Origin: Mariaggregatimicrobium sp964498785
Lineage (GTDB): Bacteria; Zhuqueibacterota; Zhuqueibacteria; Thermofontimicrobiales; Thiofontviventaceae
Assembly: GCA_964498785.1 (NCBI GenBank)
Contig: CAZCJL010000108.1
Coordinates: 1 to 24,524 of the forward strand
Reading direction: 5' to 3'
DNA length: 24,524 nucleotides
The position numbers and the translations under genes are program-made. Below, one piece after another: positions 13,513 through 20,961 of the stretch. Within the stretch, counting starts at the first letter, position 1, and every line of letters begins with the position of its first letter. The notes beneath the pieces are model-generated. The model searched no databases, had not been told where the DNA came from, and was given only the letters and a program-made list of their open reading frames with translations.

Positions 13513-16497
13513 ATGAAGTATTTGAAACCACTATTGATTCTATCATTATCGATTATGTTAAGTTCGATGGTGTTTGCAGGATCAGATCAGTATTTGGAGC
13601 AAGTGAACTACAGAGGCGCTTTTGGCGCTTCTAACTGGGCTGCAGACTGGTCTGCGATGTCTGAGTACGGTTTCTTTTCTTTTGGTACAGCCGATCCCAC
13701 CGAAGTTGTCACTGTAACAGACGCTGATATTGCTCCTGGTGAAACAGTCCATTGGACAGCAGACAAAGTATGGCTGTTAGATGGCCGTGTATTTGTCGAT
13801 GATGGCGCTATATTGATAATCGAAGCCGGCACTGTTATTAAGGGCAAACCGGGACAGAAAGAAAATGCAAGTGCATTGATCGTTGCCCGTGGTGGTAAAA
13901 TCTACGCCGAAGGTACCCCGACAAAACCGATTATCTTCACGTCAGAAAATGATGATTTAGCCAATCCCACAGTACCCCCGGCAACAGCGAAGGGACTTTG
14001 GGGCGGTTTGATTTTACTTGGTAATGCACAAATTAATCATCCCAATGGCGAAACCAATATCGAAGGTATTCCTACAACTGATCCCCGCGGTATGTACGGC
14101 GGCGATGATGATGACGATTGCTCCGGCGTTTTACGCTACGTCTCCATCCGTCACGGTGGAACCGAAATCGGTGAAGGAAACGAGATCAACGGTCTGACCA
14201 TGGGTGCTGTTGGTCGCGGAACAACAGTTTCTTACGTCGAAGTTTTTGCAAACAAAGACGATGGTTTTGAATGGTTTGGCGGCACAGTCAATGGCGACCA
14301 CCTTGTTTCAGCTTTCTGCGGCGATGATGCTTTTGACATCGATGAAGGTTTGAGAAACAAATTGCAGTTCCTGTTTGCCTTTCAGTCCGACAGCACCGGC
14401 GACCAATGTGCCGAGCATGATGGCGCTCCGGAATCCAGCGTGGCAACAGCCTCCCCGTTGTCTTACACTGTCGCTTACAACGTAACCTACTTAGGCGGCG
14501 GAATGAGCGGATCCAATGGTGACCGCATCATGAGACTGCGTGAAAAATTTGGCGGCGCTTATATGAATTCTATTTTTGGCGACTACAATGGTCACGGAAT
14601 CCGTGTGGATGATGACCAGACACCGCATGACGCCAGCGACAGAATGGCTGCCGGCGAATTGACCGTTGGAAATAATATCTGGTTCAACTTAGCTGCTGGT
14701 TCAGACCTGACTGCTGTTGCTAACTCCAAAACCTTCCTGGTGGATCATTTGACCGCCAACAATAACGAAGTTGCCGATCCGATGCTGAATGGCATCAGCC
14801 GTGCACAGGACAATGGACTCGATCCTCGCCCGGCAATTGACGGCCCGGCATTCGAAAATCTGGCTGAAATTCCGCAGGATGATTTCTTTGAAAATGTTCC
14901 GTATAAAGGCGCTTTTGGAGCAACGAACTGGGCTGCTGGCTGGACTGCACTTTCTCAATATGGATTTTTCACAGTTCCGACAGTTCGCGGAACAAATGTT
15001 GTGACAGTAACCGATGCAGACATTGCTCCTGGCGAAACAGTTCATTGGACAGCCGATAATGTCTATTTACTGGACGGTCGTGTGTTTGTCGATGACGGCG
15101 CGACATTGTTTATCGAAGCGGGTACGGTTGTTAAAGGCAAACCTGGCCAAAAAGAAAATGCCAGCGCGCTGATCGTTGCTAAAGGCGGTAAAATTTTTGC
15201 CGAAGGTAATGCGACTCTCGAAGCTGGCAAAATAAAATCGAATCCCATAATTTTCACATCAGAAAATGATGATTTAGCCAACCCGACAGTACCCCCGGCA
15301 ACAGCAAAGGGACTTTGGGGCGGTGTGATTATTCTGGGTAAAGCCAGTATCAACCATCCAAATGGCGAAACCAATATCGAAGGGATCCCCACAACTGACC
15401 CACGTGGTATGTACGGCAGCGATGATGACGAAGATTGCTCCGGCGTTTTACGCTACGTCTCCATCCGTCACGGTGGAACCGAAATCGGTGAAGGAAACGA
15501 GATCAACGGTCTGACCATGGGTGCTGTTGGTCGCGGAACAACAGTTTCTTACGTCGAAGTTTTTGCAAACAAAGACGATGGTTTTGAATGGTTTGGCGGC
15601 ACAGTCAATGGCGACCACCTTGTAGCTGCTTTCTGCGGCGATGATGCTTTTGACATCGATGAAGGTTTGAGAAATAAACTCCAGTTCTTGTTTGCCATTC
15701 AGTCCGACAGCACCGGCGACCAATGTGCCGAGCATGATGGCGCACCGGAGTCCAGCGTGGCAACAGCCTCCCCGTTGTCTTACACTATCGCTTACAACGT
15801 AACCTACTTAGGCGGCGGAATGAGCGGATCCAATGGCGACCGTATCCTGCGGCTCCGTGAAAAATTTGGCGGCGCTTATATGAATTCCATTTTTGGCGAT
15901 TACAATGGTCACGGAATCCGTGTGGATGATGACCAGACACCGCATGACGCCAGCGACAGAATGGTTGCCGGCGAATTGACTGTTGGAAATAATATTTGGT
16001 TCAACTTAGCTGCTGGCTCTGACCTGAGCGCAGTTGGCAATTCAAAAACCTTCCTGGTGGATCATTTGACCGCCAATAATAACGAAGTCGTCGATCCGAT
16101 GCTGAATGGCATCAGCCGCGCCCAGGACAACGGACTCGATCCTCGCCCGGCAATTGACGGACCGGCGTATGAAAATCTGGCGCCAATTGAAACCAGTGTT
16201 AAAAAATTCAATTCTAATGAAATAACAAAACCGAACGATTATGTTCTGGCTCAAAATTATCCGAATCCGTTTAACCCGACAACCAATATTCGATTTGAAT
16301 TACCGAATGACTCCAAGGTTAAATTGACTGTTTACAATGTTCGCGGACAGATGGTTGCAACGTTGGTTAACGGACAGCGACCAGCAGGTATCCATAATGT
16401 TCAATGGAATGCTGTTGATATGCCGAGCGGAATTTATCTCTATAAACTGGATGTGGGTACAACTACATTTACCAAAAAGTTGACGCTGTTAAAATAA
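13513..16497 (+). CDS. two-repeat beta-helix-like surface protein with T9SS-type sorting domain
   Basis: This 994-residue secreted protein has a signal peptide (MKYLKPLLILSLSIMLSSMV, cleavage after FAG at 23). Two near-identical units of about 430 residues follow (about 33-455 and 463-900). Each begins Y(R/K)GAFGA(S/T)NWAA and carries TVHWTADxVxLLDGRVFVDDG, NGETNIEGIPTTDPRGMYG, YVSIRHGGTEIGEGNEI and VEVFANKDDGFEWFGGTVN. The glycine- and valine-rich short strands with regular turns suggest a right-handed beta-helix; many Asp clusters suggest calcium binding. The end holds DYVLAQNYPNPFNPTTNIRF and SGIYLYKLDVGTTTFTKKL, a sorting domain. It follows the TonB receptor, so it may be a surface ligand-binding partner. 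I do not know its function. Confidence 0.85.
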   Translation: MKYLKPLLILSLSIMLSSMVFAGSDQYLEQVNYRGAFGASNWAADWSAMSEYGFFSFGTADPTEVVTVTDADIAPGETVHWTADKVWLLDGRVFVDDGAILIIEAGTVIKGKPGQKENASALIVARGGKIYAEGTPTKPIIFTSENDDLANPTVPPATAKGLWGGLILLGNAQINHPNGETNIEGIPTTDPRGMYGGDDDDDCSGVLRYVSIRHGGTEIGEGNEINGLTMGAVGRGTTVSYVEVFANKDDGFEWFGGTVNGDHLVSAFCGDDAFDIDEGLRNKLQFLFAFQSDSTGDQCAEHDGAPESSVATASPLSYTVAYNVTYLGGGMSGSNGDRIMRLREKFGGAYMNSIFGDYNGHGIRVDDDQTPHDASDRMAAGELTVGNNIWFNLAAGSDLTAVANSKTFLVDHLTANNNEVADPMLNGISRAQDNGLDPRPAIDGPAFENLAEIPQDDFFENVPYKGAFGATNWAAGWTALSQYGFFTVPTVRGTNVVTVTDADIAPGETVHWTADNVYLLDGRVFVDDGATLFIEAGTVVKGKPGQKENASALIVAKGGKIFAEGNATLEAGKIKSNPIIFTSENDDLANPTVPPATAKGLWGGVIILGKASINHPNGETNIEGIPTTDPRGMYGSDDDEDCSGVLRYVSIRHGGTEIGEGNEINGLTMGAVGRGTTVSYVEVFANKDDGFEWFGGTVNGDHLVAAFCGDDAFDIDEGLRNKLQFLFAIQSDSTGDQCAEHDGAPESSVATASPLSYTIAYNVTYLGGGMSGSNGDRILRLREKFGGAYMNSIFGDYNGHGIRVDDDQTPHDASDRMVAGELTVGNNIWFNLAAGSDLSAVGNSKTFLVDHLTANNNEVVDPMLNGISRAQDNGLDPRPAIDGPAYENLAPIETSVKKFNSNEITKPNDYVLAQNYPNPFNPTTNIRFELPNDSKVKLTVYNVRGQMVATLVNGQRPAGIHNVQWNAVDMPSGIYLYKLDVGTTTFTKKLTLLK
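13609..16190 (+). repeat. internal tandem gene duplication of about 1.3 kb
   Basis: The two units of the surface protein gene are offset by about 1317 bases in their centre. A 191-base stretch (14116-14306 and 15433-15623) is identical, silent positions included, while neighbouring stretches differ at many third positions. Unit 2 carries a short insertion near 15211-15240 (coding NATLEAGKIKSN-type sequence) absent from unit 1. Confidence 0.9.
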
Positions 16498-16539
16498 CTA
16501 CCTCTTTACATGTGTAGTTGATTACCTCTCATCACCTGG

Positions 16540-16577
16540 GGCCAGCGGCTTGCCTTGCAAGCTACTGGCCTTTTTTT
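16540..16577 (+). terminator. intrinsic terminator after the repeat protein gene
   Basis: GGCCAG-CG-GCTTGC, loop CTT, GCAAGC-TA-CTGGCC forms a stem of two 6-bp G+C-rich helices around a small internal mismatch, followed directly by seven T. It lies 43 bases after the stop codon. Confidence 0.9.
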
Positions 16578-16743
16578 ATATGATTTCATCAATTTTTGAA
16601 GCCGGTTGTGCCAACACCGCATTTTCATCTTTAATGACAATGAGACGATGCAATAACTTCGGATGCTCTGCCGCGATTTTCGCAAATTCATCAACTGATA
16701 GTTTTCTGCTCTTTAAATCGGGCGTCTTGCTCGTTCCTACGTT
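16576..16743 (-). pseudogene. orphan coding fragment, unknown family
   Basis: A 55-codon open stretch on the minus strand has convincing protein character: LKSRKLSVDEFAKIAAEHPK, then LLHRLIVIKDENAVLAQPA and SKIDEII before TAA at 16576. It opens right after a TAA at 16744-16746, with no ATG or GTG in frame, so it looks like the 3' end of a lost gene. I do not recognise the family. It lies against the terminator and beside possible insertion-sequence end repeats. Confidence 0.4.
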
Positions 16744-16761
16744 TTACTGTAAATATCAAGT

Positions 16762-16799
16762 AAAAAGTATACCAGTGTCTATTAATTGAAAAGTATACC
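16762..16799. repeat. paired AAAAGTATACC repeats, possible insertion-sequence end
   Basis: Two copies of AAAAGTATACC (within 16762-16773 and 16788-16799) recur 26 bases apart in the same orientation, followed by (A/G)G. Multiple short end repeats of this kind are found at IS21-family termini, but no transposase gene is present here. The identification is tentative. Confidence 0.3.
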
Positions 16800-16947
16800 G
16801 GGGCCCGGTCCCTCTCTTTGTGCGTCTTAGTCGTATTTATGGACGGACTGCCAGCATAATCGTTGGGGCTGTATCATAAGTCTGATTTTTTTGTAAAATA
16901 TCATTCCGGGCTTGTCCCAAATATCCTGATTATTATAAAGTCAGGGG

Positions 16948-16967
16948 ATTCCTGCATTCGCAGGAGT
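16948..16967. repeat. REP-like hairpin
   Basis: ATTCCTGC, loop ATTC, GCAGGAGT forms an 8-bp stem with one G-T pair, inside a CATTCCGGGCTTGTCCC ... GGAGTGACG context that resembles widespread extragenic palindromes. A second small stem (CCTGA 16925-16929 with TCAGG 16941-16945) precedes it. Confidence 0.5.
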
Positions 16968-17007
16968 GACGCCTGGATAGTTACGAATTATTTTAATAAA
17001 ATATTAA

Positions 17008-17036
17008 TTGACTCTTTGATATTGAAGTGTTATATT
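17008..17036 (+). promoter_or_regulatory. cas6 promoter candidate
   Basis: TTGACT (17008-17013), 17 bases, TATATT (17031-17036). Transcription should start near 17043, giving a leader of about 110 bases before the cas6 ATG. It would also serve the WYL regulator gene, since no terminator separates them. Confidence 0.6.
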
Positions 17037-17152
17037 GTTTCTGCTTGTGTTTTAATAAATATATTTACTTCCCATTATATTTCCATCATTTCTATATATT
17101 ATTTATCAGAATTAAAAAAAACAATTACGTCTCCTTAACAAATGGTATATAT

Positions 17153-17959
17153 ATGAGAATTAAACTTTCATTGCGTTCAGCAGATCGTCATAGCAAAATT
17201 CCCATTAATTATCAATACCCGCTCTCTGCGGCTATTTATAAAATCCTTTCACATGGATCCGATGAATACGCTCACTGGCTACATAATCAAGGCTATCTCA
17301 CAACCGATGGAAAACCAATGAAGTTATTTAATTTCTCCAAACTCTACATTCCGGGAGTGAAACGGATCGATAAAACATTAATCATTCCCGCAAATCGATT
17401 CGTCGGGCTCCAAATATCAAGTCCGATGTTGCACGATTTTATCCAACATTTTGTTGTGGGACTGTTCCAGCATCAGGACATCGAAATCAGGAGTCACGGC
17501 ACAGGAGCCCGGTTTATAATCGAATCCGTTGAAACCTCTGCTGCAACGGATTTTCATTCTACGCAAAAATTTAAATGCCTATCTCCCATCGTTGTATCTG
17601 GCAAGCATTTTTATGATGGTCGGGAGCATGAATATTTTTTGCGCCCCGATGACGAGAATCTTTCGGAAGCAATTCACAAAAATCTGATCAATAAATATCA
17701 GCTTTTCCATCAAAAACCACCGGCACAAAGTGCGCTGGAATTTTCCCTTGATCCGGAATACCTCCGGAGAAAAGGTGGCGCTGAGAAATTATCAAAACTG
17801 ATTACAATCAAAGAAAATTATGCCCCGGAAACAACGCACATCAAAGCATTTGAATCGCCTTTCTATTTGTCAGGAAATACTGAATTGATGCATGTCGCAT
17901 GGGAGTGCGGCATCGGACAACGCAACTCCATGGGATTCGGGATGATTGATGTGGTCTGA
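17153..17959 (+). CDS. cas6: Cas6 pre-crRNA endoribonuclease
   Basis: This 268-residue protein begins MRIKLSLRSADRHSKIPINY and has tandem RRM-like architecture. The histidine-bearing segment SHGSDEYAHWLHNQGY (H41 or H44) is the likely catalytic site. The C-terminal glycine-rich loop GIGQRNSMGFGMI is the Cas6 signature that contacts repeat RNA. It cuts the CRISPR transcript within repeats to give crRNAs for Cascade. The frame extends upstream to 17027, but that part overlaps the -10 box and has odd composition, so I use the ATG at 17153. No strong Shine-Dalgarno precedes it. It is first in the locus, as in many I-B systems. Confidence 0.92.
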   Translation: MRIKLSLRSADRHSKIPINYQYPLSAAIYKILSHGSDEYAHWLHNQGYLTTDGKPMKLFNFSKLYIPGVKRIDKTLIIPANRFVGLQISSPMLHDFIQHFVVGLFQHQDIEIRSHGTGARFIIESVETSAATDFHSTQKFKCLSPIVVSGKHFYDGREHEYFLRPDDENLSEAIHKNLINKYQLFHQKPPAQSALEFSLDPEYLRRKGGAEKLSKLITIKENYAPETTHIKAFESPFYLSGNTELMHVAWECGIGQRNSMGFGMIDVV

Positions 17960-18036
17960 ATAAAATCAATTTTTTCAGGGCTGGGGTGATATATGTCGCA
18001 CACCATGCCTTATATTATCGAAAGGATCATTTTACT

Positions 18037-19011
18037 ATGAGGAAAGTGATGAAATTTTCGCATCCGGCACATGTTAGAATGAAACACATTGATAACGAAA
18101 TACGCGCAGGCAGGTATCCGAATTGCTCGAAGATTGCTGACAAGTTTGAAGTCGACCGCAAAACAATACAGCGAGACATCGAGAACATGCGCGAACTTGG
18201 CGCCCCTGTCGAGTATGATAAAAAACGCCACGGCTACTATTACACCGAACCAAAATACTTTTTGCCCGCAATCCATTTAACGCAATCCGATGTATTTGCG
18301 TTTATTGTTAATGAACAAATTTTAAAACAATACAAAGATGCTCCATATTATGATGCAATTAAAAAAGTAATCGAGAAAATTATCGAATTTATTCCTGACG
18401 ACATAAGCACCGAAAACACGGCGCCGGTTTTTTCATTTCAAGCGGCTCCTGCCAGCCAGATTAACAAAGGCTATTTTGAAGTCTTGCAAAAAGCCATTTA
18501 CGACGAAAAACAAATTATTATAAATTATCATACACAGCACTCAAATAAAACCAGCGAACGAACAGTTGATCCCTATATGATTCGGCACCAGCAAGGAACC
18601 TGGTACCTGATCGCACATTGCCACAAACGTGACGAACTTCGCATTTTCGCCCTGAACCGTATTTTGAACCTTACCGAAACCGACGTGGATTTTTACAAAC
18701 CATCTGACTTTAACATTGACAAATTCCTTGAGGACTGTTTCGGCATTATTCGTGACGAAAAAACGCATCATGTAAAACTGAAATTCACTCCCTACCAGTC
18801 CCGCTGGATTCGCGAGCGCCAGTGGCACAAAACCCAGCAACTCACCGACCTGCCCGACGGCAGCCTGCTGCTGGAAATGGACGTGCAGGGACTTGATGAT
18901 GTGAAGCGGTGGGTGCTGCAGTACGGCGGCGAGGTGGAGGTGTTGGAGCCGGAGGTTTTGAGGGAGGATGTTTTTAAAGAGGTGGAGAGGATGGGAAGGA
19001 TTTATAAATAG
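18037..19011 (+). CDS. WYL-domain transcriptional regulator of the cas locus
   Basis: This 324-residue protein has an N-terminal DeoR-type winged helix at about 12-66 (YPNCSKIADKFEVDRKTIQR), a WYL domain at about 145-225 (GTWYLIAHCHKRDELRIFAL) and a C-terminal WCX-type extension (VKRWVLQYGGEVEVLEPE). WYL domains sense nucleotide or nucleic-acid ligands, and WYL regulators often sit in CRISPR loci and control cas expression. I use ATG 18037, preceded by AAAGGA; the frame to 17986 needs a GTG start and lacks a ribosome site. It lies 77 bases after cas6 without a terminator, so the two are likely cotranscribed. The last 100 bases are G-rich, unlike its start. Confidence 0.88.
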   Translation: MRKVMKFSHPAHVRMKHIDNEIRAGRYPNCSKIADKFEVDRKTIQRDIENMRELGAPVEYDKKRHGYYYTEPKYFLPAIHLTQSDVFAFIVNEQILKQYKDAPYYDAIKKVIEKIIEFIPDDISTENTAPVFSFQAAPASQINKGYFEVLQKAIYDEKQIIINYHTQHSNKTSERTVDPYMIRHQQGTWYLIAHCHKRDELRIFALNRILNLTETDVDFYKPSDFNIDKFLEDCFGIIRDEKTHHVKLKFTPYQSRWIRERQWHKTQQLTDLPDGSLLLEMDVQGLDDVKRWVLQYGGEVEVLEPEVLREDVFKEVERMGRIYK

Positions 19012-19326
19012 TTATTCAGTTGACTTTATCTGTCGAGCCAAATTTTCAAAATAATGAGGTTGGTCTGTGATGTCTTCAAATTGGCCGTCTTTGACTATTT
19101 TAATCAGCTCCTCAAGATATGGATTTAAATCAAACTGATCGGCATCTTGTACTTTGAATTTGCTTTGCTTGCATTGCTCTGAAGCATCTTTGAGGATTTT
19201 ATAGCTATCATAATTAACCAATACGCGCTTAGTATCCGTATTATCTTTGGTGATAATAATGTCCTCATGTTCAGAAAGATCCCAAACATCTGTGTTTTTG
19301 AGATCGCTTAATTTTTTAACGATCAT
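19012..19326 (-). CDS. Phd/YefM-like antitoxin-type protein, orphan
   Basis: This 104-residue protein has an N-terminal part (MIVKKLSDLKNTDVWDLSE, then DIIITKDNTDTKRVLVNYDSYKIL) that follows the Phd/YefM antitoxin pattern: a short helix, two strands with I-I-I-T-K and the V-x-V-x-Y-x-x-Y-x-x-L ending. The second half is acidic and has no known family. No toxin gene adjoins it: the gene abuts the WYL gene tail to tail with no spare base, and the cas8b gene diverges upstream. AAGGA lies eight bases before the ATG. It may regulate its own promoter and possibly the divergent cas genes. Family is a pattern-based guess. Confidence 0.55.
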   Translation of the reverse strand: MIVKKLSDLKNTDVWDLSEHEDIIITKDNTDTKRVLVNYDSYKILKDASEQCKQSKFKVQDADQFDLNPYLEELIKIVKDGQFEDITDQPHYFENLARQIKSTE

Positions 19327-19360
19327 TATAGAGTCCTTATTTAGTTTGTTTATAAAATTT

Positions 19361-19398
19361 AATTAGTCTAATTTACCAATTTTAAATTAGTATGTCAA
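19361..19398 (-). promoter_or_regulatory. antitoxin-like gene promoter with palindromic operator candidate
   Basis: On the minus strand TTGACA (19393-19398), 17 bases, TAAATT (19370-19375). A perfect palindrome AATTAG-T-CTAATT (19361-19373) overlaps the -10 box and start region. That placement fits autorepression by the encoded Phd-like protein. I could not identify a comparably good promoter on the plus strand for cas8b, although one must lie in or near 19327-19475. Confidence 0.5.
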
Positions 19399-19475
19399 CA
19401 TGGATTTTGAAAATATTTTTTATCAGTTCATTTCAATTTTTTTGAGATTAAGAAAGCAAAAAGGAGAGTAACAAA

Positions 19476-19514
19476 ATGAGATTCTCAAAGAATGAAATAA
19501 AATACATTAAATAG
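19476..19514 (+). CDS. 12-codon leader peptide upstream of cas8b
   Basis: A strong ribosome site (AAGGAGAG, 19461-19468) precedes ATG at 19476, opening MRFSKNEIKYIK and a TAG at 19512-19514. The stop overlaps the Shine-Dalgarno of cas8b (AGGAG, 19513-19517). Such an arrangement could couple translation or control access to the cas8b start. It might also be the relic of a deleted gene. Confidence 0.4.
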   Translation: MRFSKNEIKYIK

Positions 19515-19524
19515 GAGTATTAAC

Positions 19525-20949
19525 ATGCCATCAAATTTAAATATAACATTTAAACCGACAGGCGATCCATTTGTTGATTTGGGAGGATTAGTTCTTCAAT
19601 CAATTGCTGAAAGATTCCCCCAAAAATCGGAAATTGAAATTGTCCAATTTTTAATCGAAGTTTATCTCAAAAAATGGAATCAAAACCTTTATTCTATTTT
19701 TCACACAAATTCGAAAATTTTGAATCCAAGCACAAAAGGGAAACATGAAAAAAACACATTGGACTATTATCAGGCAATTATAAAAAACGAGAAAATTGTT
19801 AATTGCGTTGAGAACGGTTATTGCAAAATCTGTGGTAAAAAAGGATTGCTTTTCCAAAACTCCAGAGAATTTTTCCCAAATAGCGGTTCAGGAAAATTTG
19901 TAAATTTTCATCACTCGCACGAAACAGGAATATTCTTATGTAATGAATGTACACTGAAATTATTTTTTGTCCCGTTAGGGGTCGTATTGTTAGAAGGAAA
20001 GAATGGATTTTTACATGCACAATCTGATCGTCTAAAACATTTTTGGAAAAAGCAAATTATTAATGAGAACCTGAACAAGATTGATAGAAATTCAAGCACG
20101 GGAATATTGAGAATTCCATATACTAAATCAGTTAATGCGCTTTTTTACTTAGCTGAACAAATCATAATGGAATTTAAGGACGATGAATATTCTGATTATA
20201 TTCAACTAATTATTTTTACAAACTTTGGCGCTGATCCGTCATGTACAATACATCAATTGCCAAATCCAGTTTTTAATTTTCTAAATAAAGTACTTCGTTA
20301 CCATAAATTACATTGGTACAGGTTTATAAACCGTTTTTATCGTTTAAAAGGCGCAAAATGGGATGCTGAGAAATATAAATGGTACCAGGAAAAGAAAGGA
20401 GAAATTATAACACTGACCGAAGATGATTATCGAAATAATTCAAATCAAATTTATGAAAAATTATTAGGAAATAAATCAATATTACGACAATTAGAAAATG
20501 CTCATAAAATGCATTATCAAAATCAATTAGAAAAATTTCCAATCGAAATAACATATCATTATATCAAGGAGGTTTTAAATATGACTAAAGAACAAGTCGA
20601 ATTGATAGCTCGAATTTCAGATGTTGTCTTTGAGCTATCGAAAAAGGAAAACAATTTCAAAAAATATTTGTTTATGCTTGAATCGGCTGGAAAAGCTTAT
20701 GAATTAAGAGGAGCATTGCTTAGAATAATCAAAGCGAATTTCCAAAATGGTGCTGATGAACCTGTGATCCGAATGAAGGATTATGTAAATTATCTCTTCC
20801 CGGATGGTCAGTACTGGGGAGAAATTCGGGATTTGCTGTTAATCCATTTGTACGAAAAATATCATGATGAAGGCGTTAATAGATCAGAAATACCTGAAGG
20901 GGAAGTTGAAGAAGCTGTCGTAGAAGAACAACCAACAAACACATTATAG
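19525..20949 (+). CDS. cas8b: Cas8b1/Cst1, type I-B Cascade large subunit
   Basis: This 474-residue protein is of the Cst1 (CXXC-CXXC) family. Paired cysteines C100-KI-C103 and C139-NE-C142 form the expected zinc ribbon, in the setting YCKICGKKGLLF ... FLCNECTLKLFF. The N-terminus ITFKPTGDPFVDLGGLVLQS also fits the family. It should recognise the PAM and recruit Cas3. AGGAG precedes the ATG. The C-terminal 122 residues are a helical bundle that can be translated separately (see the entry at 20581). The acidic tail (EGEVEEAVVEEQ) may be disordered. Cas7 follows 12 bases after the stop, so the genes form an operon. Confidence 0.88.
   Translation: MPSNLNITFKPTGDPFVDLGGLVLQSIAERFPQKSEIEIVQFLIEVYLKKWNQNLYSIFHTNSKILNPSTKGKHEKNTLDYYQAIIKNEKIVNCVENGYCKICGKKGLLFQNSREFFPNSGSGKFVNFHHSHETGIFLCNECTLKLFFVPLGVVLLEGKNGFLHAQSDRLKHFWKKQIINENLNKIDRNSSTGILRIPYTKSVNALFYLAEQIIMEFKDDEYSDYIQLIIFTNFGADPSCTIHQLPNPVFNFLNKVLRYHKLHWYRFINRFYRLKGAKWDAEKYKWYQEKKGEIITLTEDDYRNNSNQIYEKLLGNKSILRQLENAHKMHYQNQLEKFPIEITYHYIKEVLNMTKEQVELIARISDVVFELSKKENNFKKYLFMLESAGKAYELRGALLRIIKANFQNGADEPVIRMKDYVNYLFPDGQYWGEIRDLLLIHLYEKYHDEGVNRSEIPEGEVEEAVVEEQPTNTL
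20566..20572 (+). promoter_or_regulatory. internal Shine-Dalgarno within cas8b
   Basis: AAGGAGG lies eight bases before the in-frame ATG at 20581. It is the longest anti-Shine-Dalgarno match I noticed in the window, stronger than those of the cas genes themselves, and it is placed where a small subunit would start. Confidence 0.75.
20581..20949 (+). CDS. cas11b: predicted Cas11b small subunit, internal translation product of cas8b
   Basis: From codon 353 of cas8b, ATG at 20581 reads MTKEQVELIARISDVVFELS through to the shared stop and gives 122 residues. The sequence is mostly helical (KKYLFMLESAGKAYELRGAL, EIRDLLLIHLYEKYH), as expected of a Cascade small subunit. Independent synthesis of Cas11 from inside cas8 or cas10d is established for type I-B, I-C and I-D systems; here it is predicted from the ribosome site, the size and the position. 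Several copies would line the Cascade belly and stabilise the R-loop. Confidence 0.72.
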   Translation: MTKEQVELIARISDVVFELSKKENNFKKYLFMLESAGKAYELRGALLRIIKANFQNGADEPVIRMKDYVNYLFPDGQYWGEIRDLLLIHLYEKYHDEGVNRSEIPEGEVEEAVVEEQPTNTL

Positions 20950-20961
20950 GAGAAAAATATT

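Noticed and set aside
14701..15735. Long minus-strand open frames inside the repeat surface protein gene
   Set aside because: They are shadows of the plus-strand gene and appear in parallel in both repeat units because the DNA is duplicated.
16506..16694. 62-codon minus-strand frame beginning within the orphan fragment
   Set aside because: It is in a different frame from the convincing fragment 16576-16743 and crosses the intrinsic terminator.
16863..17138. 91-codon plus-strand open frame upstream of cas6
   Set aside because: It runs through the REP-like hairpin and the cas6 promoter, lacks a ribosome site and has no protein-like pattern.
17027..17152. 42-residue N-terminal extension of cas6
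   Set aside because: It overlaps the promoter's -10 box, is rich in Tyr, Phe and Cys unlike Cas6, and the ATG at 17153 gives the family's normal N-terminus.
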